From CAYPYS01 sp964445715 (lineage in GTDB: Bacteria > Omnitrophota > Gorgyraeia > Gorgyraeales > Gorgyraeaceae): a stretch of 26,395 nucleotides of DNA. A program made the translations under genes and the position numbers. Below, one piece after another: positions 8,142 to 16,743 of this stretch. The stretch lies in assembly GCA_964445715.1 (NCBI GenBank), contig CAYULJ010000005.1, positions 1 to 26,395 of the forward strand, in the 5' to 3' direction. Position 1 is the first letter of the stretch. Each line of letters begins with the position of its first letter. The notes under the pieces were generated by a model that was not told where the DNA came from, searched no databases, and saw only the letters and a list, made by a program, of their open reading frames with translations.

Positions 8142-9116
8142 GTGGTGAATATGGATAGGAAGCGTGTTGGCGTATTGATGGGTGGACCTTCTAGTGAGAG
8201 GGATATATCTATTAAGTCTGGAAAAGCAGTCTGTCGAGCCCTTAATAACAAAGGCGTGGATGTGGTGCCTCTAGAATTAGCAGAATATCCGACCATGAAT
8301 GGTTACAAAGACCGAGTGATGCAGAAGATACAGGAGTCCAATATAGACTTAGCTTTTATAGCCCTGCATGGCAGGTTCGGAGAGGATGGTACTATACAGA
8401 AGATGTTGGAAGAAATGAAAGTAGCTTATACAGGAAGCAATGCGCGTGCTTCTGAACAAAGCATGGATAAAATTGCTTCAAAAGAACTTTTTAGATCTAA
8501 TAATATACCTACTCCGCCTTATAAGGTGTTTTTTAAAGAGCAAGCTTCAGGCAATATAGGCCTTGACAACGGTCTGGATGCAGAGGTATATTTTAAGGAA
8601 TTAGGGATGCCTCTTGTTGTAAAGCCTTTTGACGAAGGCTCAAGTATAGGCCTTTCTATAGTAGACAATAAGACTGATTTTTTCAAGGCCTTAAACACTT
8701 CTTTTAAATATAGCGACAAGGTGATCATCGAGCAGTATATACCGGGCCGTGAGATCACAGTGGGCATACTCGAAGACAAACCTTTGCCTGTTGTCGAGAT
8801 CTTGCCAAAGAAGAGGTTTTTTGATTTCGAGGCAAAATATCAGAAAGGGCTTACTGAATATAAGGTGCCTGCTGAGATCGAAAAAGACATATACAAGGCC
8901 TGTCAGGATGTAGCATTAGGGGCGCATAAGGCCGTTGGCGCTCGTTTCTTTTCTCGGGTCGATATGATATTGAGCACAGAAAATAATCCCGTGGTTCTTG
9001 AGGTAAATACTATACCGGGTCTTACAGAGATGAGTTTGCTCCCAAAAGCGGCCCAGGCAAAGGGCATTGGTTTCGATCAGCTCATCCTAAAAATTTTGGA
9101 GTCTACGTTATGGTGA
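8142..9116 (+). CDS. ddl: D-alanine--D-alanine ligase Ddl
   Basis: Ddl is an ATP-grasp ligase that makes D-Ala-D-Ala for MurF. The N-terminal GGPSSERDIS contains the catalytic Glu (about residue 19). The middle domain carries KPFDEGSSIG and EQYIPGREITVG, and the C-terminal EVNTIPGLTEMSLLPKAA binds metal and phosphate. At 324 residues it is typical in length. Two GTG codons (8142, 8145) precede an ATG at 8151, which is a plausible alternative start and would remove only three residues. The 3' end overlaps the ftsQ start by 7 nt (ATGGTGA), so the two are translationally coupled. Confidence 0.95.
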   Translation: MVNMDRKRVGVLMGGPSSERDISIKSGKAVCRALNNKGVDVVPLELAEYPTMNGYKDRVMQKIQESNIDLAFIALHGRFGEDGTIQKMLEEMKVAYTGSNARASEQSMDKIASKELFRSNNIPTPPYKVFFKEQASGNIGLDNGLDAEVYFKELGMPLVVKPFDEGSSIGLSIVDNKTDFFKALNTSFKYSDKVIIEQYIPGREITVGILEDKPLPVVEILPKKRFFDFEAKYQKGLTEYKVPAEIEKDIYKACQDVALGAHKAVGARFFSRVDMILSTENNPVVLEVNTIPGLTEMSLLPKAAQAKGIGFDQLILKILESTLW

Positions 9117-9943
9117 AATTAAAGAAGCAAAAAGTACGTTTGCGCAAAAAAAAGACAATGCCTTCATTTTCAAAAAAGCCAGATATAGATATCAAAAAAA
9201 CACTCAAGTTTTTGCTGGCAGTTTTCATAGTCACTTCTATTGGCCTGGGATTCGTGAGGCTTAAATATATGCTTACGGATTCAGGGTCTTTCATCATAAA
9301 AGGCATAGAGGTGAGATTGCATGATGAGTATGACACTGTCCGCGATGTTCCAATAGACGATATCAGTAAAGATGTCGTGGGTACGAATATATTCTCCACT
9401 GACTTGAATGCGTTAAAGGAAAAGATAGAGTCTGCGCACCCTGAATTCAAGGACGTCCTCATCAGGCGTCTCCTTCCCAATAAATTAATCGTCAATGCGG
9501 TCGAGCGTAAACGTGTTGCCCAGATTCAATCGGACAGATATTATTTTGTAGATGAGGATGGCATTTTGCTTCCGGATGTGAAAAATTTTCCTGAACCAGA
9601 TTTTCCGATGATCACTGGCTTGGGGATAAATCTTGCCAAGCTCACCTCGTCCAAATTCAGCGATTTCGAGAGAGAAAATCTGGGTAAGGCGTTAGGACTT
9701 TTAAAAGAAATAAAGTCCAACGGGAGATTGTCGCAGTACAAGGTAAAGATAATCGATATTACTGATCCAGGCAATGTTTCATTCTTGCTGGAGTCATTCA
9801 ATGTTGAAATAAAGATTGGAAATACGGATTTTCACAACAGGCTCTTGATCCTTTCGACATTGTTGGAACAGATAGAGTCGGATATATCGAGTTTTAGTTA
9901 TATTGATCTGCGTTTCGAGGATCCTATATTAGGCCCTCGGTAA
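9110..9943 (+). CDS. ftsQ: Cell division protein FtsQ/DivIB-type
   Basis: FtsQ links early and late divisome proteins. The 277-residue sequence has a very basic cytoplasmic head (residues 1-30), one membrane helix at about 31-50, and a periplasmic POTRA-type region at about 60-130 that ends with the PNKLIVNAVERKRVAQ pattern typical of FtsQ. The rest matches the beta domain (YYFVDEDGILL). The sequence is poorly conserved in general, so the call rests on architecture plus position between ddl and ftsA. The start overlaps ddl and ftsA follows after 7 nt. Confidence 0.9.
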   Translation: MVKLKKQKVRLRKKKTMPSFSKKPDIDIKKTLKFLLAVFIVTSIGLGFVRLKYMLTDSGSFIIKGIEVRLHDEYDTVRDVPIDDISKDVVGTNIFSTDLNALKEKIESAHPEFKDVLIRRLLPNKLIVNAVERKRVAQIQSDRYYFVDEDGILLPDVKNFPEPDFPMITGLGINLAKLTSSKFSDFERENLGKALGLLKEIKSNGRLSQYKVKIIDITDPGNVSFLLESFNVEIKIGNTDFHNRLLILSTLLEQIESDISSFSYIDLRFEDPILGPR

Positions 9944-9950
9944 GTTTATT

Positions 9951-11270
9951 ATGCATAAAGAGATTATTTGTGGCTTAGACATAGGTGGAGCTTCTATTAG
10001 GGCTTTGATCGCGCAGCAAGCTGAGGCCGGCGAGAAGATCCTGGCATTTTCAGAAGTCCCGACAAGGGGATTTTCCAAGGGTGTGGTTTCCAATCTTAAC
10101 CTCTTGTCAGATGCTATAGAGGAGGCGATTTCCAAGGCTGAAACCGTGGCGCAACGTAAAGTAAGAAGAGTTATTACAGATGTTTCTGGTGTGCATATAA
10201 GGACTTTTAAGAGCCGCGGCTCTGTCCATATTTCAGATAGGCCGAGCGAGATCAAAGAAGATGATGTAAGGAGATGCGTAGAGTCGGCAAAACTTATTGC
10301 CATGTCTCTTGACAGAGAGGTAGTCCATCTTGTTCCAGAGAAGTTTTATATAGATGACAGGATGGAAATAAGCGAGCCATTGGGTTTGTTTGGCTCTAAA
10401 TTAGATGTCGATATAAATATTATAACTTCACTCGTCAGCATATTGCAAAATGTTACAAAGGCAATAAATTTTGCCGGCTATGAAGTAGAGGATGTGGTGA
10501 TTCCAGGGATGGCGACTTCTTTGTCTATATTTGAGGCTAAAGAATTAGAAGAAGGAGCAATTATAATAGACGTTGGTAAGGACCTTAGCGAGATCACTCT
10601 TTTTCTAGAGGGCAAACTACAGGATTGTTTTTATTTCCCATTCGGAAGCGACGATCTTACTCAGGTATTGCAAGATAAACTCAGGATAATGTTTGAAGAG
10701 GCCGAAGAGTTGCGGACAAAATATGGCATTGTAGCCAAATCCGGAGGAGATCTGTGCGACGACAGTCCTATTCTTATTTCTTCTATAAGGACAAAACCGG
10801 GCCCTGGACAAGAAGATACTCAGTCCAATGAAAAAATTTTGGGGGGAAACTGGGTAGATGATGCTGGGGCCCGTGCGTTTAAAGGAGGAAGACCGGGTGT
10901 TGTCTCCAGGAGAGAGATATCCAATCTGCTTTTCCCCAGAGTAGAAGAGATCATGCAGAACATCTATAAAAAAATAGAACCTTTCTTGAGGCGCAGAAAG
11001 AAATCGCCACATATTCGTGTTGTGGGTGGGATTTCAAAGATGGATGGCTTTATAGAGGTTATAGAAGAGATTTTTAATGCGCCGGTTAATATAGGCAGGA
11101 TATTGAATAGCAAGGATTTTCAAGAGATTAAATTCGCATGTAGCTTGGGTCTTGCTAGATATGGCTTAAAAAAGAGATCATGTAAGAGGTCGGGGCGCGT
11201 CTTAGACGCGGATAGCTTAGTTGGCAGGTTTGTCTCTAAGGCTCGTTCTCTCTTTTCAGATTATTTTTGA
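9951..11270 (+). CDS. ftsA: Cell division protein FtsA
   Basis: FtsA is an actin-fold ATPase that tethers FtsZ to the membrane and recruits late division proteins. It begins with the phosphate-1 motif GLDIGGASIRA (8-18). The SHS2 (1C) domain follows, then phosphate-2 IIDVGKDLSEI and the adenosine motif VVGGISKMDGF. The C-terminal LVGRFVSKARSLF segment fits the membrane-targeting amphipathic helix. At 439 residues it is slightly long. Between KYGIVAK and VVSRREISNLL there is a Gly/Asp-rich stretch of roughly 35 residues that I would not expect in the family. Unusually, no ftsZ follows; proC begins 20 nt later. Confidence 0.93.
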   Translation: MHKEIICGLDIGGASIRALIAQQAEAGEKILAFSEVPTRGFSKGVVSNLNLLSDAIEEAISKAETVAQRKVRRVITDVSGVHIRTFKSRGSVHISDRPSEIKEDDVRRCVESAKLIAMSLDREVVHLVPEKFYIDDRMEISEPLGLFGSKLDVDINIITSLVSILQNVTKAINFAGYEVEDVVIPGMATSLSIFEAKELEEGAIIIDVGKDLSEITLFLEGKLQDCFYFPFGSDDLTQVLQDKLRIMFEEAEELRTKYGIVAKSGGDLCDDSPILISSIRTKPGPGQEDTQSNEKILGGNWVDDAGARAFKGGRPGVVSRREISNLLFPRVEEIMQNIYKKIEPFLRRRKKSPHIRVVGGISKMDGFIEVIEEIFNAPVNIGRILNSKDFQEIKFACSLGLARYGLKKRSCKRSGRVLDADSLVGRFVSKARSLFSDYF

Positions 11271-11290
11271 TAGTTTAAGGGGGAGATTTT

Positions 11291-12079
11291 ATGATAGGGA
11301 TAATAGGTGTTGGTAACATGGGAAGGGCTATTGCGTCGCGTTTGAATAAAAGGATACTCATAAGCGATGCAGATGTTAAGAAGTTGCGATCAGCGAAAAA
11401 GAAAAACACGTTGATCGCCAGGAGCAATATAGATCTGGCCAGGCGGGCGAATATTATTATTCTCGCTGTAAAGCCGCAAAATATAGCAAGGGTCCTGAAA
11501 GAGATAGCGCCTTTTTCCAAAGGCAAACTTATAATCTCAATCGCAGCTGGAATAAAAACAAAGTTTATAGAAAAACGAATAAGCAAGGCAAGGGTAATCA
11601 GAGTAATGCCTAACATGCCAGCTATTGTAGGGAAGGGTGTTTCTGCGCTTGCCAAAGGTAGATCCGCCAGCAAAAAAGACCTGGCCGCGGCGCGCCCCAT
11701 CTTCTCGGCCCTCGGCGAGGTCGTCGAGGTGCCCGAATCCCTCATTGACGCTGTCACAGCGGTGAGCGGCAGTGGCCCTGCCTATTATTTTCTCCTCACT
11801 GAGGCACTGCAGAAGGGCGCCGCGGCGCTCGGCCTGGACAAGCGCCTGGCCAGCCAGCTCGCAAAGGCCACTTTTATAGGAGCTGCAGAGGTCGCGAAAA
11901 ATACGAATATCTCAGCAACAGATTTTATTAAAAAGGTCGCGTCTAAAGGAGGCACAACCGAGGCAGCATTGAAGCAATTTAAAAAAACAGGCTTTGAACG
12001 CATAGTAAAACAGGCCGTTAAAGCTGCCTGCAACAGGTCTCGTCGCTTAAGTTTACACTTTAACAATGTTAAAGTGTAA
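11291..12079 (+). CDS. proC: Pyrroline-5-carboxylate reductase ProC
   Basis: ProC reduces pyrroline-5-carboxylate to L-proline with NAD(P)H in the cytoplasm. The Rossmann motif GVGNMG is at 6-11, VKPQ at about 60-63, and the C-terminal dimerisation domain carries AVSGSGPAYYF and the KGGTTEAAL signature. A strong GGGGGAG ribosome-binding site precedes the ATG. Two oddities stand out. Codons for about residues 131-193 lie in a patch near 68% GC, against low-to-mid 40s on either side. The last ten residues, LSLHFNNVKV, plus the stop come from the 41-nt palindrome at 12046, replacing the native end after NRSRR. The fold itself should be intact. Confidence 0.95.
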   Translation: MIGIIGVGNMGRAIASRLNKRILISDADVKKLRSAKKKNTLIARSNIDLARRANIIILAVKPQNIARVLKEIAPFSKGKLIISIAAGIKTKFIEKRISKARVIRVMPNMPAIVGKGVSALAKGRSASKKDLAAARPIFSALGEVVEVPESLIDAVTAVSGSGPAYYFLLTEALQKGAAALGLDKRLASQLAKATFIGAAEVAKNTNISATDFIKKVASKGGTTEAALKQFKKTGFERIVKQAVKAACNRSRRLSLHFNNVKV

Positions 12080-12086
12080 ACTTAAC
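12046..12086. repeat. 41-nt CTTAAG palindrome, copy 3 (3' end of proC)
   Basis: It is identical to copies 1 and 2 except that the final base is C instead of G. It encodes the ProC tail and its TAA stop (12077-12079) and ends 38 nt before the next start codon. Confidence 0.95.
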
Positions 12087-12124
12087 GGCGTAACCGCAAT
12101 AAGTTAACTTCAGGAGAGTGTTAA

Positions 12125-12976
12125 ATGAAGATAGGGATCATAGGTGGTAGCGGGTTGTACAAGATCGATGGCCTAAAGGATATAAAGGAAGTCAAAATCG
12201 ATACACCCTTTGGCGAGCCATCAGATGATTATATCGTCGGAAATTTAGAAGGCATAGAGGTTGTATTTCTGCCGAGACACGGTAGGGGGCACAGGATCTT
12301 GCCGACAGAACTTAACTACAGGGCCAATATATATGGCATGAAAAAACTCGGCGTAGAGCAGATCATGTCCATCTCAGCTGTCGGAAGTTACAAAAAGGAA
12401 CTTAAGCCGCTTGACATCGTGCTCCCTGATCAATTTGTCGACAGGACCAACCAGGCGCGGAAGACTACATTTTTCGGAGAAGGCATAGTCGCTCACATTA
12501 GTTTTGCAGATCCGGTTTGCTCTGAATTAAAAAACGTAATTTACGATGCAGGCAAAGAACTGGGCGTTACGATGCACAACAAAGGTACCTATCTTAATAT
12601 GGAAGGCCCTGCATTTTCCACAAAGGCCGAGTCGCGCCTCTTCAAAAAATTAGACATGGACATCGTAGGCATGACAAACATGCCAGAGGCGAGGCTTGTG
12701 CGCGAGGCAGAGATGTGCTTTGCCACAGTAGCGTTTGTCACTGATTACGATTGCTGGCACGAGGAGATGGTCACTATTGATATGGTGATAGCAAATCTTA
12801 CCAAGAACGTGGAGACAGCGAAGCAGCTGATAAAAAAAGTCGCGCCGAGACTTACGGATAAAAGAAATTGTGCGTGCAAAGAGGCACTGAAGTATGCTAT
12901 TATAACGGATAAAAAACTGATCCCAAAATGCACAAAGAAGAAGCTGGATATTATTATAGGTAAATATATACAATAA
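12125..12976 (+). CDS. mtnP: S-methyl-5'-thioadenosine phosphorylase family (MTAP/PNP)
   Basis: This purine nucleoside phosphorylase-family enzyme most likely cleaves 5'-methylthioadenosine (or a related 6-oxopurine nucleoside) with phosphate in methionine/adenine salvage. It begins with GIIGGSGLY and has PRHGRGHRILPTE, the phosphate-binding region of the MTAP group, then NMEGPAFSTKAESR and GMTNMPEARLVREAE. The GMTN-PEA segment and the DYDCW stretch match MTAP rather than trimeric PNPs, but substrate preference between MTA and inosine-type nucleosides cannot be settled by eye. Length is 283 residues. An AGGAG site lies 7-8 nt upstream of the ATG. No promoter is evident after proC, so it may be cotranscribed. 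Confidence 0.88.
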   Translation: MKIGIIGGSGLYKIDGLKDIKEVKIDTPFGEPSDDYIVGNLEGIEVVFLPRHGRGHRILPTELNYRANIYGMKKLGVEQIMSISAVGSYKKELKPLDIVLPDQFVDRTNQARKTTFFGEGIVAHISFADPVCSELKNVIYDAGKELGVTMHNKGTYLNMEGPAFSTKAESRLFKKLDMDIVGMTNMPEARLVREAEMCFATVAFVTDYDCWHEEMVTIDMVIANLTKNVETAKQLIKKVAPRLTDKRNCACKEALKYAIITDKKLIPKCTKKKLDIIIGKYIQ

Positions 12977-13001
12977 AAGAGAGCAAGCGACGAAGGGCAC
13001 T

Positions 13002-15758
13002 ATGGACTACAAGCAAACACTAAACCTACCAAAGACAGATTTTCCAATGAAAGGCAACCTGCCTGTCAAGGAGCCGATGATGTTGGCAGCATGGGAAAAG
13101 CAGGATGTCTATTCAAAGATAAGAAAGAACCGCGAAGGTGCGCCAAGATATATTCTCCATGACGGACCGCCGTATGCTAACGGAAACATACACATTGGCC
13201 ACGCCCTCAATAAGACTTTAAAGGACATCGTTGTCAAGTACAAGACCATGCGCGGTTACGACGCGCCTTACGTGCCTGGTTGGGATTGCCACGGTATGCC
13301 GATCGAGCATCAGTTATTCAAGGAAATGAAAAAGACAAAACACGACGTCGACCAGGTGCAATTCAGAAAAATGGCTCGCGAATTTGCAATGAAATTTGTC
13401 GGAATTCAGAGAGATGAGTTCGAGCGATTGGGTATTTTTGGAGATTGGGGCAACCCATATTTGACTCTAAGGCCAGAATACGAACGAGAGATCGTAGCCA
13501 GTTTTAATAAACTCGCAAGAGACGGTTATATATATAGAGGTCTCAAGCCTATCAATTGGTGCGCCAAATGCGAAACCGCTCTCGCAGAAGCAGAGGTGGA
13601 ATACGAAGACCATTTGTCTCCGTCGATATACGTGAAATTTCAAAGTAAGCCTTCATCCTCCAGCCTCCAGCCTTCAGCTTTTTTAGTCTGGACCACAACG
13701 CCATGGACGCTTCTCTCGAATGTCGCGATCGCCGTACATCCGGATCTCACGTATGTAGAGTTTAAGGCTAAAAAGGGTGAAGTATTTATTTTTGCAGAAG
13801 ATCTATTGAGCATGCTACAGGAAAAACTCGGCTTAGAAGGTTCTGTAGTAAAAAAGTTGAAAGGCAAAGACCTTGAAGGCGCTTCGACAAGACACCCGTT
13901 TTTAAATCGCGATTCAAAAGTCGTCTTGGCGGATTTTGTCTCCAACGAAGATGGCACAGGTTGCGTGCACATCGCCCCTGGCCATGGCCAGGAAGATTAT
14001 GGCGTTGGCCTGAAATACAATCTCCCTGTAATTATGCCTGTGGATGGCAAGGGCAGGTTTGCAAAATCAGAGTGCCATGAGCTCCCGACTGAATTAATCG
14101 GCAAAAATGTATTTGACGCAAATGAGATCATTCTTAAAATATTAAAGGCAGAGAAGGCGCTTTTATTTTCAGAAGAAGCAAAGCATTCTTATCCGCATTG
14201 CTGGCGGTGCCATCAGCCGCTTTTATTCCGCGCGACAAAACAGTGGTTCGTGGGTATCGACAAGAACCAGCTTCGCTCGAAGACGCTCAAGGAGATCAGA
14301 AAAATAAAATGGGTGCCTGCCATCGGCGAAAAACGTATCTTCAGCATGGTAGAGCTTAGGCCTGACTGGTGCCTGTCAAGACAGCGTTACTGGGGTGTAC
14401 CTGTACCTATATTGTATTGCGCGTCCTGCGATTCAGAGATAATCGATGAAAAGGTGATGAAGCGCATAGAGGGGCTTTTTGAAAAGGAAGGCTCTGATGT
14501 CTGGTTTGCAAAAGATGCTGCTTATTTTGCTCCACGCGACTTCGCGTGTAAAAAGTGCAAGTCCAAGGGATTCAAGAAAGAGACAGACATATTGGATGTC
14601 TGGTTCGAGTCAGGCGCAAGCCACCAAGGTGTCTTGAAATTGCGAAAGGATCTGGGATTTCCAGCAGATCTGTATCTCGAAGGGAGCGATCAGCACAGGG
14701 GTTGGTTCCAGACATCGCTTCTTATAGGTATGGGAGTTGTCGGAAAAACACCTTTTAAAAAGGTATTGACGCATGGATTTGTCGTCGACGGAGAAGGTAA
14801 AAAGATGTCAAAGTCAGCTGGAAACGTCATCGCGCCCCAGGAGATCATATCCAAAAAAGGCGCAGATGTATTGAGGCTCTGGGCGAGCTCTTCTTCGTAT
14901 TTTGACGACGTAAAGATATCAGAGGAGATCCTTCAGAGGACAGTCGAGGCTTACAGGAAATTCAGGAATACTGCGAAATTCTTACTCGGCAATCTCAATG
15001 GTTTTGATTATAAGAAAGAGGCCTTAGATGCCAAAGATATGCTTGAGATCGACAGGTGGGCGCTTTCTCGCACGTATAGCGTATTAAAGATTGTAACAGA
15101 CGCGTTCGAAAGATTCTCATATCATGAAGTCACATCTTCCATCTATAAATTCTGCATAGTGGATATGTCGAGCTTTTATCTTGATATCCTGAAGGACAGG
15201 TTGTATACTTTTGGGAAAAATTCTACAGGCAGGAGGTCTGCGCAGACAGCCCTTTATAAGATACTGGATGTGGTCGTAAGAGAGTTGGCACCTTTGATCC
15301 CGTTTACCGCAGAAGAGATCTGGTCTCATTTTAAAGCTGATGGTTCCTCAGTCCATCTTTCAGACTGGCCAGAGATAGACGAGAAGGCCATAGACCCCGC
15401 GCTAGAGGGAAAATGGGAAAAATTAAGACAACTTAGAGACGAGGTCTTAAAGTCGCTCGAAGAGAAGCGCGCAGCAAAAGTCATCGGGAGTCCATTGGAG
15501 GCAAAAATAAAACTTTACATAAAAGATGATTTAGAGTATAATTCTCTGAATCAATATTTAGAATATTTACCATCTATCTTCATCGTGTCAAAAGTAGAAA
15601 TAGAGAAGGCCGCAGAGAAAAGGATAGAGGTCGCAAAATCAGATGGTAAAAAGTGCAGCCGTTGCTGGAACTGGCGTGACTCAGTGGGAGGAGATAAGGA
15701 TCATCTCACGCTTTGCAAGCGTTGCCTGGATGTCGTGGTCGCGATAAAGAGGAGTTGA
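13002..15758 (+). CDS. ileS: Isoleucyl-tRNA synthetase IleS
   Basis: IleS is a class I aminoacyl-tRNA synthetase charging tRNA-Ile. The ATP motif HIGH is at residues 64-67 and KMSKS at 601-605. The editing domain contains WTTTPWT, and a C-terminal zinc finger has Cys885, Cys888, Cys905 and Cys908 (CSRC and CKRC). At 918 residues it is the normal bacterial type. Just before WTTTPWT there is an odd Ser/Pro-rich stretch (about 215-227) encoded by a heptanucleotide tandem repeat (13651-13678). The stop is 6 nt before the DksA-like gene, whose ribosome-binding site overlaps the ileS end. Confidence 0.98.
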   Translation: MDYKQTLNLPKTDFPMKGNLPVKEPMMLAAWEKQDVYSKIRKNREGAPRYILHDGPPYANGNIHIGHALNKTLKDIVVKYKTMRGYDAPYVPGWDCHGMPIEHQLFKEMKKTKHDVDQVQFRKMAREFAMKFVGIQRDEFERLGIFGDWGNPYLTLRPEYEREIVASFNKLARDGYIYRGLKPINWCAKCETALAEAEVEYEDHLSPSIYVKFQSKPSSSSLQPSAFLVWTTTPWTLLSNVAIAVHPDLTYVEFKAKKGEVFIFAEDLLSMLQEKLGLEGSVVKKLKGKDLEGASTRHPFLNRDSKVVLADFVSNEDGTGCVHIAPGHGQEDYGVGLKYNLPVIMPVDGKGRFAKSECHELPTELIGKNVFDANEIILKILKAEKALLFSEEAKHSYPHCWRCHQPLLFRATKQWFVGIDKNQLRSKTLKEIRKIKWVPAIGEKRIFSMVELRPDWCLSRQRYWGVPVPILYCASCDSEIIDEKVMKRIEGLFEKEGSDVWFAKDAAYFAPRDFACKKCKSKGFKKETDILDVWFESGASHQGVLKLRKDLGFPADLYLEGSDQHRGWFQTSLLIGMGVVGKTPFKKVLTHGFVVDGEGKKMSKSAGNVIAPQEIISKKGADVLRLWASSSSYFDDVKISEEILQRTVEAYRKFRNTAKFLLGNLNGFDYKKEALDAKDMLEIDRWALSRTYSVLKIVTDAFERFSYHEVTSSIYKFCIVDMSSFYLDILKDRLYTFGKNSTGRRSAQTALYKILDVVVRELAPLIPFTAEEIWSHFKADGSSVHLSDWPEIDEKAIDPALEGKWEKLRQLRDEVLKSLEEKRAAKVIGSPLEAKIKLYIKDDLEYNSLNQYLEYLPSIFIVSKVEIEKAAEKRIEVAKSDGKKCSRCWNWRDSVGGDKDHLTLCKRCLDVVVAIKRS
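13651..13678 (+). repeat. Heptanucleotide tandem repeat inside ileS
   Basis: Four consecutive 7-nt units, CTTCATC, CTCCAGC, CTCCAGC and CTTCAGC, sit in frame inside ileS and encode a Ser/Pro-rich loop before the WTTTPWT motif. Two units are identical and the outer two differ by one or two transitions. It looks like a short repeat insertion tolerated in a surface loop. Confidence 0.75.
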
Positions 15759-15764
15759 AATTTT

Positions 15765-16126
15765 ATGACAAAGAAGGAAGTAATCCAATACAAAAAATTA
15801 CTTTTAGAAAAAAGAGAAGAGATACTAAAAGAGATCAAAGACATAGCCAAGGAGAGCTCCAAGTCTCTTAAAGAGGCCTCTGGCGACCTCTCTGGTTATT
15901 CCTACCATATAGCTGATATGGCAAGCGATAGTTACGATAGGGAATTCAGTCTGAACATCGCTAGTAGCGAACAGGAAGTCGTTTATGAGATCGATGAGGC
16001 ATTAAAGCGCATACGTGAAGGGAAATACGGTAAATGCGTAGAATGCAGTAAAAAGATCCCTGTTCGAAGGCTAAATGCCTTGCCATATGCAAAGCTCTGC
16101 ATACAATGCCAATCAAAGGAAGAGAA
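15765..16126 (+). CDS. DksA/TraR-family zinc-finger protein (3' end in gap)
   Basis: Proteins of this family bind the RNA polymerase secondary channel and modulate initiation. The first 85 or so residues are strongly charged and helical, fitting the coiled-coil arm, and include ADMASDSYDRE, which resembles the acidic tip motif. Four cysteines at 91, 94, 112 and 115 (CVEC, CIQC) form the C-terminal zinc finger. An AGGAG site overlapping the end of ileS precedes the ATG. The reading frame runs into the N gap just after QSKEE, about where such proteins end, so only the last few residues are missing. The position between ileS and lspA suggests one operon. DksA versus a TraR-like paralogue cannot be decided. 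Confidence 0.88.
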
Positions 16127-16136
16127 NNNNNNNNNN
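16127..16136. other. Assembly gap (10 N)
   Basis: Ten undefined bases lie between the DksA-like gene and lspA. The conventional length means the true gap size is unknown. It hides the stop of one gene and the start of the next. Confidence 0.97.
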
Positions 16137-16576
16137 TTTTTATTGCCCTTCTGATCTTCTTCGCAGATCAGTATTCTAAATCCCTAATCCGGCAGAATCT
16201 TGCCCTTGGCGAATCTATCCCGGTACTTAAAAATATCCTTCATTTCACTTTGGTAGAAAACACAGGTGCTGCATTTGGCCTTTTTAAGAATAGTGCTTCC
16301 TTTTTTGTCATCATATCAGCGCTCGCTATTTTTGTCATATCAGGCCTAATTATAAGGTATATAAGGAAGGGTGTTTTTCTATCCCGGCCTGCATTGCACT
16401 ATGGCCTTGTCTTGATATTTTCAGGCGCTATAGGCAACTTGATAGATAGACTGAAATTTGGCTATGTCATTGATTTTATTGATGTTAGGATATGGCCTGT
16501 CTTTAATATAGCAGACAGCTGCATAACCATTGGCACGCTCCTTCTAGCCCTAACTTTCCTAAAACCCACCTCTTAA
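16137..16576 (+). CDS. lspA: Lipoprotein signal peptidase LspA (5' end in gap)
   Basis: LspA is the inner-membrane aspartyl peptidase that removes signal peptides from prolipoproteins. The visible 145 residues begin inside the first membrane helix. They contain DQYSK, the NTGAAFG motif, GNLIDRL with the first catalytic Asp, and WPVFNIADSCI with the second. Four hydrophobic segments are evident. Only about 5-15 N-terminal residues should be hidden by the N gap. The stop TAA (16574-16576) is the first TAA of the 48-nt palindrome at 16572. LspA implies lipoproteins, consistent with a complex envelope. Confidence 0.95.
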
Positions 16577-16619
16577 GTATAAAAAAATAGGTGTCTGTTC
16601 CTATTTTTTTATACTTAAG
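16572..16619. repeat. 48-nt palindrome with CTTAAG ends, unrelated core (after lspA)
   Basis: Two exact 20-nt arms surround an 8-nt loop (TGTCTGTT). The arms start and end in CTTAAG like the 41-mer family, but the core is different: A7-TAGG in one arm and CCTA-T7 in the other. It holds the lspA stop. The A/T tracts and the fresh promoter at 16638 suggest it could also end transcription, possibly in both directions; that is inference. Confidence 0.9.
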
Positions 16620-16637
16620 AAAGATGTGGTGCCTGGA

Positions 16638-16666
16638 TTGACAAAGCCCAAATCGTATGGTATACT
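16638..16666 (+). promoter_or_regulatory. Sigma-70-type promoter for the 16744 gene
   Basis: TTGACA (16638-16643), a 17-nt spacer and TATACT (16661-16666) form a near-consensus housekeeping promoter. Transcription would start near 16673, giving a leader of about 70 nt before the ATG at 16744. Confidence 0.85.
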
Positions 16667-16743
16667 TTGAGTTGAATATAGAAGGGCTTATTTTTTTTAC
16701 CTCTTTAAGTAAAAAGATTTAAAAAGTATTTAGTGAGGCAACC

